Below, one piece after another: positions 17,701 to 25,646 of a stretch of DNA of 64,000 bases (position 1 is the stretch's first letter; every line of letters begins with the position of its first letter). The notes under the pieces are model-generated. The model searched no databases, was not told the DNA's origin, and saw nothing but the letters and a program-made list of their open reading frames with translations. The DNA lies in NCBI GenBank assembly GCA_964523105.1, contig CAZFZN010000001.1, forward strand, positions 310,001-374,000. Reading direction: 5' to 3'. The stretch is from V1-33 sp964523105. GTDB lineage: Bacteria > Verrucomicrobiota > Verrucomicrobiia > Verrucomicrobiales > V1-33. A program made the position numbers and the translations under genes.

Positions 17701-20700
17701 TCGCGATAGTTGACCGCCGGGCTGATCGTCTCGCGCGCCGTCAGTTCCGCGCCCATGAAGACGTCGGCGTTGCCGCCTGTCGCCTGATGCACCTCCACGG
17801 CGAGGACATTGGTGCCGTTGATGAGAGCCGCAGCGGGAACGGCCACGGGACCGCTGAGCACCGCTCCTGCGCGCTCGGCGGGCGGCACGTTGTCGCGGCG
17901 CAGCTCCGTGCCGTTGAGCCAAACCACCGCGCCGTCGTCGCACGCGAGATTGAGGAAAAGTTCCGTCCCCGCCGGATTGCCCGCAAAATTGAAAGTGGTC
18001 CGAAAGTAATGCGCCGGCGGGCCGGCGGTCAGCGGTGTACTCACCGGCGAGGGCAGCGCGCCTGCGGCGTAGTGCGCCGCCACGCGGGCGGCGCTCAGCG
18101 GATAGTTGTACACCGCGACTTCATCCACCACGTAACTTCCGCTGGCGGGCTCACGGTTGTCATAGCCGATGAAGATCATGTTGTTCCCCGTGGTCCCCCC
18201 CGCCGGCAGATTCCGGCTGATGGCGCCCGTCGTGTCCGGCACCCCGTTGATGTAGATCACTCCGTTGTTTGCGGCGTTCACCGCGTCCCATGTCGTCACG
18301 ATGTGGTACGTCTGCGTCGTACTCAGCGTGCCCGTGGAATCGAGCGACACCGGCGTATTGCCAAAACCATAGTGCGGGCGGATGGCCATGCCCGGCGTAA
18401 GATAGTTCATCATGAAGAAGTCACCGCCGGCCTCGCCGTCGCCAACGAGGTTGAAGAATCCGGAGGGCGCAGTCACCACCCGGACCCAGTACTCGATGGA
18501 GTAGCCGCCCGGGCCTATCTTTTCAAATCCCTGCACCGTGATGCGGTTCGATCCGCTCAGAGTCACGGCCCTGCTGGCCGCGCCGTCGTTCACCAGCGCC
18601 GCCGTGCCGCGCGTGACGCCCGCGGTCGCCGTGCCGTGGCGGCCATTGCCGCTGGAGTCGGTCATGCTCGTGGTGGCGTCGTCAAGTTTCCAGTAAGCCA
18701 GCGGCGTATCCGCGAGCACCGCTGCCGCATAAGCGCCGCCGCCCGTGGCGCTGGCGAACATCCCCTGTCCTGCCGCCCATGCGGTGTCATTATAGCCCGC
18801 GTCCTTCCAGTTCGCGCCGGGGTCTGAATCGATGTAGCGCCATGATGCCGTCAGCGGCACCGGTGTGCTGTTCAGCACCACCGCGGCGGCTCCGGGCAGT
18901 GCGCGCGGGTGATACATGATTTCGGAAATCACCACGCTGTCGTTGAAGGCGAATGCATTCGCTGCGCCCGCCGTGGCCGCGGAAGGCACGGCCCATGTGG
19001 CGGAAGCAGTGCGCGCACGGCCCGCGGTGTTTAGCTCAATGCTGTCCACATGCTGTGCGCCGCCGGCGGTTAGAATGAATACTTTCGCCCCTGCCGGCGG
19101 ACTGATGCCCAGCTGCGCGGCGGTAAGAGTCAGCAGCGCGCCCGCCGCGAGGGACTGCGCGGGCAGCACATAAACTCCGCCTCCGGCTCCCGTGATGCGG
19201 ATGACGTATCCTGTCAGGTCCAGCGGCGAAGCGCCCGTGTTCTGCAACTCGATGAAGAAACTGCCCGGCGCCCCGACCTCGTTGAGGCGCAGCGGGGGCG
19301 GCGGTGCGCTGGTGAACGGAGCCGCAAAGTAATCCGCACCGTTCTGCACCTTCGTCCAGTGCTGCGCCACCTCTGTGTCTGTCAGTGCTCGGCTCCAGTA
19401 AGCGACTTCATCCATCGTTCCCGTAAAGGCGTCTGCGCCGCCCGGTGCGAGATTGCCGATGGTGGCCGGAGCCGAGCCGGCTGCAGAGACCGGGCCGGTG
19501 GCGGTGGCGCTGTGTCGCGGCGTTCCGTCCACGTAAAAATATTTGAGGCCGGTCGCGGAGCTGTACGTCACCGCGATGTGGTGCTCCTGACCATCGGTGA
19601 GTTGCGCAAGCGTCGGGCGGCCGTCGCCGCCATCGAGCGGCATGTCGAATTCGGAATAAGTGCCACCCGTGTTCAAGCCAAAGGTCATCACGGGGCCACC
19701 GGCATCGCGCAGCGCCAGCAGCAGCTTCGGCGGATCGCCCGCTCCTGGCAGGACGTTCAGCGGCGTTTTGGCTCCACTGGCGAGATCCGCCATCTGCGTC
19801 GTATTCAGCGCCACGCGGAACAGCGCGACGTCGTCGATGTCCCCGCTGAACGCCTCGCCGCCACTGGTGCTCGCATTCCCGATCACCGCCGCCGTGCCGC
19901 CGCCACTGACAATATTGCCGCTGTGAGTCGTGCTGTGCCGCAGCGTGCCGTCCACCCAGATCGCTTTGGTTCCCGTTGCCGCATCATACGTCGCCGCCAC
20001 ATGGTGCCAGTTGCCGTCTTTCAGCGCCGCCAGGGTCGGACGGCCGCTCGCGCCGTCGAGCGGCATATCGAGTTCCTTGTAGCCCGCGGTGTTCAAGCCA
20101 AACGAAAGCACCGGTCCCGCCGCCACCGGAGGACTGGCGCCGCCGTTGAAGCTGTCATTCTGGAAGCTGAAGAGAATCCGGTTCCCGCCATCCTCCTTGC
20201 GGAAAATTTCATCGTAATTGCCGCTCGCGCCGCTCCATGTCGGCCTGATCCATGCGGAAATCGTCAGGCCCGTGGTGAAGCTCAAGCCGCTGCCAATGTT
20301 TACGCCGTCCGTTCCGGTGTTATTGAATCGCGCCGCGCCGGTGCTGCTGTTGACGCCCGCGGTGCGCGCCGCCGTGCCGATGAAGGTGCCGTTTGGCCCG
20401 CCCAAAGCATCCACCGCCGCGGCCGTGCCGCTGGCGGATTCATCGAAGGCATAATACGCCGCCAGGCTTGACGGCACGGTGGTATTGTTGCGCCCGAAAA
20501 TCACATCCGTGCCGGTGCCGTCCCACGCAGGCTTGATGATGGCCTCGATGGTGATGCCACTCGTTACCGCGAGGTTCGCTCCGGTGCCGGCATTCACAGA
20601 GGCGGCGGCGGTGTTGTCAAAATTCAAGGCGCCGCTGCCGGTGAGGCCGGCCACCCGCGTCGCACCCGCCGCCAGCGTTCCCGTATTGCCGCCCGCGGCA

Positions 20701-21311
20701 TCGGTGAGGGTGGCGCCGCCGGCTTCGTCCATTCTCCAGAACGAAACCAGTCCGGTCGGCGGCACGAACGGGGCGCCCGCGTCCGGAAAATTCGCCGCTC
20801 CCGGCGTACCGCCATGTTGCCAGCTCGTGGTCCAGTTCGCCGCGTCTTCGCTCGCGGCGTTGGGATTCGACTTCACCAGCGAGGGCCCTGCGCCGTCTGC
20901 TCCCGCCGGCCACTTGTTGTCCGTGCCGTATTCCAGCTCATCCATGATCCGGTTGCTGTTGTCGCGCAGCCGAAGCGCCTCGCCGCTGTTGGAAAGCCGC
21001 CCCGTCCACGGCCCCAGCACCGTGCCCGCGCCGTAGGCCGCCTGCACACCCGCCGGATTCAGCGCCACCACCAGATAACCCCGCCCCGGAATCACCGTGC
21101 CCGCCGGAAAGGTGTAGTTCACGCCCCCCGTGATCTCCCAGCCTGACATGTCCACATCCACGGCCATCTGGTTGTGCAGTTCGAGGTATTCCCGCTGCGC
21201 TTCCTGGCTGTCGGGGTGGTAGTGGATTTCATTGAAGACGACGACCGAATCGGCGCAGGCGCGGGCGGTGAAAAGAACGGTAACGGCAAGGCGGAGGGGA
21301 ACGAGTTTCAT
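14703..21311 (-). CDS. Giant secreted protein: lamin-tail, LamG, jelly-roll and CotH kinase domains
   Basis: This 2202-residue exported protein starts at the ATG at 21311 with a signal peptide (MKLVPLRLAVTVLFTARACA). Approximate order: lamin-tail domain 22-135; LamG 185-282, interrupted by a complete second LamG 283-515, resuming 525-655; lamin-tail domain 675-770. A third lamin-tail domain begins at 791 (VVISEIMYHP) and resumes near 1199 (YRESDNTWIELHN). Between these lies a jelly-roll domain (823-860 and 1098-1190), itself interrupted by a third LamG (865-1085). A CotH kinase domain covers about 1615-1990 (GVRLKGSEHG, MLLLPWDWDFSF). Ca-binding loops DTDHDGLPD and DSDGDGHTD follow near the C-terminus. 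The probable role is a surface or spore-coat-like adhesive protein; CotH kinases phosphorylate exported proteins. It lies 114 bp downstream of the ECF sigma gene. Confidence 0.9.
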   Translation of the reverse strand: MKLVPLRLAVTVLFTARACADSVVVFNEIHYHPDSQEAQREYLELHNQMAVDVDMSGWEITGGVNYTFPAGTVIPGRGYLVVALNPAGVQAAYGAGTVLGPWTGRLSNSGEALRLRDNSNRIMDELEYGTDNKWPAGADGAGPSLVKSNPNAASEDAANWTTSWQHGGTPGAANFPDAGAPFVPPTGLVSFWRMDEAGGATLTDAAGGNTGTLAAGATRVAGLTGSGALNFDNTAAASVNAGTGANLAVTSGITIEAIIKPAWDGTGTDVIFGRNNTTVPSSLAAYYAFDESASGTAAAVDALGGPNGTFIGTAARTAGVNSSTGAARFNNTGTDGVNIGSGLSFTTGLTISAWIRPTWSGASGNYDEIFRKEDGGNRILFSFQNDSFNGGASPPVAAGPVLSFGLNTAGYKELDMPLDGASGRPTLAALKDGNWHHVAATYDAATGTKAIWVDGTLRHSTTHSGNIVSGGGTAAVIGNASTSGGEAFSGDIDDVALFRVALNTTQMADLASGAKTPLNVLPGAGDPPKLLLALRDAGGPVMTFGLNTGGTYSEFDMPLDGGDGRPTLAQLTDGQEHHIAVTYSSATGLKYFYVDGTPRHSATATGPVSAAGSAPATIGNLAPGGADAFTGTMDEVAYWSRALTDTEVAQHWTKVQNGADYFAAPFTSAPPPPLRLNEVGAPGSFFIELQNTGASPLDLTGYVIRITGAGGGVYVLPAQSLAAGALLTLTAAQLGISPPAGAKVFILTAGGAQHVDSIELNTAGRARTASATWAVPSAATAGAANAFAFNDSVVISEIMYHPRALPGAAAVVLNSTPVPLTASWRYIDSDPGANWKDAGYNDTAWAAGQGMFASATGGGAYAAAVLADTPLAYWKLDDATTSMTDSSGNGRHGTATAGVTRGTAALVNDGAASRAVTLSGSNRITVQGFEKIGPGGYSIEYWVRVVTAPSGFFNLVGDGEAGGDFFMMNYLTPGMAIRPHYGFGNTPVSLDSTGTLSTTQTYHIVTTWDAVNAANNGVIYINGVPDTTGAISRNLPAGGTTGNNMIFIGYDNREPASGSYVVDEVAVYNYPLSAARVAAHYAAGALPSPVSTPLTAGPPAHYFRTTFNFAGNPAGTELFLNLACDDGAVVWLNGTELRRDNVPPAERAGAVLSGPVAVPAAALINGTNVLAVEVHQATGGNADVFMGAELTARETISPAVNYRESDNTWIELHNRSASPVDLTGWRLDDGADFAFPAGTSLAAGGRLVVANDLTAFAAAYPGMTPLGPLLNNLSRSGERIVLRDAAGNVADSVTYYDSGRWPSAADGGGSSLELRDVRSDNAAAESWAASDESGRASWQTYTYRATAASDGGPTNFNEFVLGLLDEGEVLIDDLVVTSQPGTGNAAVIVNGGDFSSGAASWRMRGTHRTSAIVAEPGNAGNQVLRVTSTGGTDVMHNCIEITLNGNTPIVDGREYEISFRAKWVRGANLLNTRFYWNRCAQVTRLSVPGDGGTPGAVNSRSVANAGPAFADLRHAPAVPAAAQTCTVSVEVNDPDGVTGATLFYSINGGAFTSLAMTGNGGTWSASIPGQTAGVVAQFYVRATDGAAATADFPAAGANSRALIQWNDSAANLALAHNVRLIMTAADRTLLFTNSNLMADDRIGCTVVYDESEVFYNAGVRLKGSEHGRADSGRQSYNIRFSPDKKFRGVHDSVLLDRSGGWRFGRTTGQDEILVKHIISHAGGVASLHDDIIRLISPQSGHTGPALLQMARYGNDYLDSMYQDGDDGLLYKMEIAYHTSATDAGGNKLAQEGGISNIDFGDRGPSRETYRWFFRNENNTDQDEAAAMMAVTRAFSKSGAAFDAEIDPLIDNDEWMRCMAFESLCGISDIFSRDNGHNANFYQRPKDGKMLLLPWDWDFSFVQGTSAPLWSSRGISKLIQRPHNLRRFYCHLQDIMATTFNTAHMSYWTNHYDNFTPGQDFSSILTWIGQRAAFVQSQIPTAPVWAVTTAPAQEAMINAGSVAFAGTAPYNYKTVQFEVAGCDPVEAEFSSLGDWSAAVPVVLGRQVIGLRVYDPRGVLIPAASGDYVVIGTSASTFLDTDHDGLPDSWECATGLDVVPGAGAAADSDGDGHTDLEEYLAGTGPLDSASSPAVGFDGLAGEALTLTLQAAAGRTYRIQTSTALTPQSWTTVQTIDPLPSDQTLHPVINAPPGGGRLFVRVLAP

Positions 21312-21425
21312 TGCCGCGGAGGGTGTGCCTTCCCTCCGCCGCGGTCCATCCCATAATCGTGTCAATCCGGGCACGTTCTGAAAGAACCTGCTCCTGCTGC
21401 GCCCGCTCTTCCCCGCACTTCCGCA

Positions 21426-22154
21426 TCAGCCCGAAAACACTCCAAAGAGATGGCGGATCTCCGCCTCCACCGCCTCCTCGCTGTCGTCGTCGAGGGTCCG
21501 CGCGATTTCCTCCCGCAGCAGTGCGCGATAGCGCTGCCGCAGGCGGTGCACGGCGACTTTAACCGCGCCTTCGGTCATGCCCAACTCCGCCGCGAGGTCC
21601 TGATAGCGCGGTCCGCTGCCGCGGCCCAGCACATCCCGGAGTGCGGCGAACACCGGCTGTTTCTTTTCCCGCGCGTAGGCCGCCTCCAGCCGTTCCATCG
21701 TTCGCTGCAGCAGACTGATTCCCCAGTGCCGGTCGAAGATGCGGTCGGGAGATTCTCCATCCACCGCCTCCAGCTCCCACGACGCCTCGGCTGCTGCGTG
21801 ATCGAGCGAAAGCATCTTCACTCCACCGCCGCGCTTGATCCGGCGGCTTTTTTTCCAGTCGTTGCGCAGGGTGTTTTTTGTCACCACCCGCAGAAAGGTT
21901 CGCAACTGCCCCTTCTCCGGCGCGACACTGGCAAACGCCCCCGCGTCCAGCAGCCCTGCCAGAACTTCCTGCGTCAGATCCTCCGCATCCTGCGGACTCA
22001 CCCCCTGACCGCGCGCATACGCATAAACCGGCATCCAGTAGGCCCGGCAGATCTCCTCCAGCGCCCGCGCACGGACTTCTGAATCCATATCGCCGGCCTG
22101 GAGCACGACACTCCAGCGGGTGGCGGGAAACTGGGATTCGGTATTCATGATCAA
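21426..22154 (-). CDS. ECF-type RNA polymerase sigma factor
   Basis: This 242-residue sigma-70 family protein of the ECF type begins MIMNTESQFPATRWSVVLQA; the second ATG at 22148 is an equally good start. Region 2 covers AYWMPVYAYARGQG through AEDLTQEVLAGLLD. Region 4 is the helix-turn-helix YQDLAAELGMTEGAVKVAV. The opening FPATRWSVVL pattern is typical of PVC ECF factors that occur near zinc-ribbon Ser/Thr kinases, and one such kinase lies about 3.5 kb upstream on the same strand. No anti-sigma factor is visible. The giant secreted CotH gene follows directly and is the obvious candidate target. Confidence 0.92.
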   Translation of the reverse strand: MIMNTESQFPATRWSVVLQAGDMDSEVRARALEEICRAYWMPVYAYARGQGVSPQDAEDLTQEVLAGLLDAGAFASVAPEKGQLRTFLRVVTKNTLRNDWKKSRRIKRGGGVKMLSLDHAAAEASWELEAVDGESPDRIFDRHWGISLLQRTMERLEAAYAREKKQPVFAALRDVLGRGSGPRYQDLAAELGMTEGAVKVAVHRLRQRYRALLREEIARTLDDDSEEAVEAEIRHLFGVFSG

Positions 22155-22549
22155 CGTCAGGATGCGTTGGAGATATTGCGGAGAACGCGCGACCGGGGAA
22201 GCAGTGAATCGCGGGATTGAGGAATAGCGGTGAAAGACAAATCATGCCGCATTGGAGAACGCCCCCCGGTCGCGAGGCACCGTAGCAAGGCCGTCCCGGC
22301 CTTGTCGTCACCATCCGATTGGGCGAACTGATTTGTGCTGACAATCCGCGGCAAGTGTTCTCCGATCCGGGGAGCCATGATCTCGTAGGAATGATGTGAG
22401 GCTACCCCGGGGCGATTCCTGATTCATGCCCAGGGCCGGGACGGCCTTGCTACGGCTTGCGGCGCGTCGGCCGGACTTCGGATTGGCGGGGCATTCATTT
22501 CGGCGCAAACCAGTGCCCCGCCCTGCCTTTCCGAAAACCGCGGCGGCCC
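22155..22549. other. Intergenic region with 21-bp inverted repeat
   Basis: This 395-bp gap lies between the methyltransferase stop and the sigma-factor start. The only clear structure is a perfect 21-bp inverted repeat at 22281-22301 and 22434-22454 (arm begins cgtagcaaggccgtcccggc), with 132 bp between the arms. No coding potential was seen on either strand. The promoter of the sigma gene is presumably here. Confidence 0.6.
22281..22454. repeat. Inverted repeat pair, 21-bp perfect arms
   Basis: The arms at 22281-22301 and 22434-22454 are perfectly complementary over 21 bp and are separated by 132 bp without coding signal. The core ggccgtcccggcc is itself nearly palindromic. It could be a small non-autonomous element, a pair of REP-like units, or a long-range RNA stem. 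Confidence 0.75.
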
Positions 22550-23443
22550 TCACGCGGCGGCCACGTGAAGAAACAGATTTACGCCGGAGGGCTCGCAGCC
22601 CACACGAATGCGCTCCGGCGCTGCTCCGCACTGCTCCGCAAGCCCCCGCAGTTCCCCGGCACTGCGGTGATGCAGCACCCAGTCGAACAGTTCCATGTAG
22701 GGCCGGCTCGGATTGGTGTCGGCAAAATTTCCGACCACGAGTTCCCCGCCTTTCCTGACAGCGGGAAGCAGGCGCTGCAGCAGGTTCTGGAAGATCCGGT
22801 CGTTGAAGTAATCGAATATGCCCGCGGCCCAGATCAGATCGTATTCGGAATCCGGACGGTAGCGCAGCGCGTTCTTCTGAACGAAAGTCACGCGGTCGAG
22901 GTAGTCGTGATTCAGCCGCGCCGCATAGCTGATGGCCAGCGGGTCAAGCTCCACACACTCGAAGCGGACATTCGCGTCAGGGTTCGAACGCATCCACTCA
23001 AACATGGAGCGCCCCGGCCCGCTGGCGATCTTGAGAACCCGGAGGGCCGGACACCGGCGCGAGTGCCGGTCGAGCAGGCCGTGGAAGTAGCTCTTGCGAT
23101 TCCTCACGGCATGCGCCGCCGCGTGCTCCTGCCAGTAGTGATCCCATGCGGCCAGTTGCGGCTCGGGGCAGACGTAGCGCTGGTAAATGCGGTCAATGAT
23201 CTCGTAGTCCCCGGCGTAACCGTGCGGCTTGCAGAACGCAAAGCCCTGCATCGTCGCCGGCGAAAACGAAGCCCCGAATGCCTGCCGCATCGATTCCAGT
23301 TCCGAACCCGGCAGCCTTCCGTCCTGCACCGCCTCGTGAATCTCCCGCACCCGGCGGTCGAACTCCGAATAGTCCGCCTGCTGCGGGCCGCCCCGGGCGA
23401 CAAGGGTTCGGAAATAGTCAGTGTGATTTGTGGTCTGTTGCAT
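22550..23443 (-). CDS. Class I SAM-dependent methyltransferase
   Basis: This 297-residue cytoplasmic methyltransferase starts at the ATG at 23443. The SAM-binding motif I is LKIASGPGR (about 137-145), followed by the acidic post-I motif CVELDP (163-168) and YDLIWAAGIFDYF. The N-terminal ~120 residues include FCKPHGYAGDYEIIDRIYQ. I associate that pattern with proteins annotated as 3-hydroxypalmitic acid methyl ester biosynthesis (quorum factor) enzymes, but this assignment is from memory and is weak. It sits between a secreted protein and the ECF sigma gene on the same strand. Confidence 0.85.
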   Translation of the reverse strand: MQQTTNHTDYFRTLVARGGPQQADYSEFDRRVREIHEAVQDGRLPGSELESMRQAFGASFSPATMQGFAFCKPHGYAGDYEIIDRIYQRYVCPEPQLAAWDHYWQEHAAAHAVRNRKSYFHGLLDRHSRRCPALRVLKIASGPGRSMFEWMRSNPDANVRFECVELDPLAISYAARLNHDYLDRVTFVQKNALRYRPDSEYDLIWAAGIFDYFNDRIFQNLLQRLLPAVRKGGELVVGNFADTNPSRPYMELFDWVLHHRSAGELRGLAEQCGAAPERIRVGCEPSGVNLFLHVAAA

Positions 23444-23572
23444 GGTCTTGTTTGAGTGAGTGGTGGATGGAACGGGTGATCGATGGCCGCGGGGCCCCCT
23501 GCCCCCGGCAGGCACGATTCAGCCTGCCTGGGCGCGGATGGGTTGGCGCTGCCACCCTTTCTTGCGCAGCGC

Positions 23573-25042
23573 TCAGGGAATCCCGGGCGGAGTGGCTCCG
23601 GCAGGAGTCAGCAGGTAGCTGACGCAATCCGGTCCCGGCGCGCTGTCCGCAGGTCTCTCTGTAATCGCGATATATCCTCCGAAGTAAGGACCGGTGTAGG
23701 TGCCACTGGTATAAACCGCCGTGCTGCCCGTTCGGTTGTGCGGAGGACTGATGGACAAATTGCTCAGAATTCGTGTGCCTCCGCCGGGAAGTGGAGGCAT
23801 GGCAGGGAGCTTGAACCGCGCACCGAACTTCGGCTTATACATTTGCAGTTCCGGACCGGATGCTCCCTCGTCACTGAAAGCGATCTCCTCCTCACCGGCG
23901 AGCGCGGCGCGGGACAGCTCGGGCTTGGGCTGATCCCCCGCATGCAGCCCGTTGGCTGTCCCGGTCGTCAACGGCCGCCGCTGTGTCGGACTGATGACAT
24001 GATAGGGAGTAGTGATCCGCACCCCTGTGGAAGGACGGTAGCTCTTCGCAGCGTAAACCGAACCGCTTTCTGCGACGCCAAGGGGTTCCCAATAGAAGTA
24101 ATCGTAGTCCTTGCCCGCGTTCTCCCAAAGCAGGACATCGGGAGACACGCCAGGCGTGCGCCGGAACAGCCGGTCGGTCACGGAGCGGGATCTGCCAAAC
24201 ACTTCCGTGGCGTAGGAAACCTGCAGAGAAGTGTTGAAGCTCTGCTGGTTGACCGAAGCGGGCAGCGCCGCGGTCTGATTCACATAGGTGCCGCTGGCGG
24301 CGTGGAATACGAAGAGCTTCATGCCCCACGCGGTCCCGTTGTAGTCCATCACCAGCAGGTCCCCGTTCTCATTCATCTCCATAATCTCCTGGTCCGGGCT
24401 GGTGTTGTTCGGGTCCACTTCGATCAACGTCCCGGTAGCGAGATGAGCCACGACATTGAGCGAGGGCACGGGCGTCCCGCCCTCTCCGGTTCCGTAGGAG
24501 CGTGCCGCACTTTGCGGAAGAAGCTGGCAGGCGATCTGCCCTGCCTCGTTGATCCTGCGGCCATAGGCAATCCGCCACGGCTCCTCCGCCGGATTCTGCA
24601 GCACGCGCCGGGCATTCAACTGCGCGAGGGCGTCGGCAAACAGCGCATTGAGGTCCACCATGGTGTCCGTGGCCTCCCCGGCGGAACCGATGTTGAGAGT
24701 GCCGCGCCGCTCGCCCGGCGTGTCCGGCACCGCCGGCGCACGTTTGACGTGACCCGTCACCAGTCCCCGGCTGTTGACGCCGTTGATGTAGATGCCCTGG
24801 AACTCCGGGTCAGCGGCCTCAACGGCGTTTTCCCAGAGCAGTTGCGTGATTTGGTAGGAAACAGGCGCGGCGACCACCGGAGGCACCGGCAGTTCCGTCA
24901 CGGTGCCGCCGCCGCCGCCACTGCCCGGTTTGGCGCTGTGAACCCGGCCGCAGCAAAGCGCGAGCATGAGCAGCGCCGGTGTCAGGGACGTGACAGCACC
25001 GATACCGGCGCGACGGGGGGACGGGAATGATTTTGGATTCAT
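23573..25042 (-). CDS. Secreted protein of unknown function with HAF-like motifs
   Basis: This 489-residue protein begins at the ATG at 25042. It has a long, Arg-containing signal segment (TPALLMLALCCGRVHSA) and then a Gly-rich linker. The body repeats short motifs of the type I-N-x-x-G-x-x-x-G (IYINGVNSRGLVTGHV, RINEAGQIACQL, EMNENGDLLVMDYNG), spaced as in HAF-repeat or beta-propeller extracellular proteins. It has no catalytic motif that I recognise. The C-terminus lacks a sorting signal. It is encoded between the Ser/Thr kinase and the methyltransferase on one strand, so it may belong to the same regulon. Confidence 0.75.
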   Translation of the reverse strand: MNPKSFPSPRRAGIGAVTSLTPALLMLALCCGRVHSAKPGSGGGGGTVTELPVPPVVAAPVSYQITQLLWENAVEAADPEFQGIYINGVNSRGLVTGHVKRAPAVPDTPGERRGTLNIGSAGEATDTMVDLNALFADALAQLNARRVLQNPAEEPWRIAYGRRINEAGQIACQLLPQSAARSYGTGEGGTPVPSLNVVAHLATGTLIEVDPNNTSPDQEIMEMNENGDLLVMDYNGTAWGMKLFVFHAASGTYVNQTAALPASVNQQSFNTSLQVSYATEVFGRSRSVTDRLFRRTPGVSPDVLLWENAGKDYDYFYWEPLGVAESGSVYAAKSYRPSTGVRITTPYHVISPTQRRPLTTGTANGLHAGDQPKPELSRAALAGEEEIAFSDEGASGPELQMYKPKFGARFKLPAMPPLPGGGTRILSNLSISPPHNRTGSTAVYTSGTYTGPYFGGYIAITERPADSAPGPDCVSYLLTPAGATPPGIP

Positions 25043-25646
25043 GGATAATACTGGGTTGAGTGTTATGGAGGTCCGGACGGAGCCGGGTTGCGGCGCAGGA
25101 CGAAGCATCCCGCCACCTCCCGAACACCGCTTGCCGGAAATGGTTACAGGCCCGCGGGATGATTCTGAAAATATTCCCCGGCCCGGATGCCGGCACCTTG
25201 TGCCCTGAGAACGGGTAGGGATGCGCTGCGCGCGTCCCATTTTTTGGCCGCGGCGAATGCCGGGAGGCGCAGAGCGTGGCGTGCCCGACTACAGAGCAAT
25301 CGCCCCCGCGGAAGTCGGACGAGCACAGCTCGTCCCTACCGGTTTTTGCAGACGCAAAGCGGGCATGGCGCAGCCTGCCCGTGTCGCCCGCTGTAGGAGC
25401 CAACACGGCCAGCCTGCCGGCAAAGACTGCCATCGTCCGGCACGCCCGAAGGCGTAACGCAGCCCGTCCCGGCTGCCGTTCCGCAGTGCGTCCCGCCTGC
25501 ATCGAATCCAATGCGGCAGGCTGGAAGCCCTGCGGAACGGCAGGCCTGAGGCGCTGCGTTACGGCGATCACCAGCCGTTTCGCCCCGGCTGACCGCGAAT
25601 CAGGGTACGCGCTGCGTATCCGCTGGCCGACCACTGGCACAGCGGA
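25043..25646. other. 604-bp intergenic region rich in inverted repeats
   Basis: This region separates the kinase stop from the secreted-protein start. I see no coding frame with protein character. It is dense in short palindromes: GACGAGCACAGCTCGTC near 25318 folds as a 7-bp hairpin. A 36-nt imperfect inverted repeat at 25451-25486 and 25530-25565 encloses a smaller stem (GCCTGC/GCAGGC). It may be an array of REP-like units or a structured RNA trailing the kinase mRNA. Confidence 0.55.
25451..25565. repeat. Imperfect 36-nt inverted repeat (large stem-loop)
   Basis: The left arm 25451-25486 and right arm 25530-25565 share CGTAACGCAGC and CTGCCGTTCCGCAG exactly, with about eight mismatches between these blocks and at the ends. 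The 43-nt loop holds a second small stem. It lies in the 604-bp gap between the kinase and the secreted protein. Confidence 0.75.
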
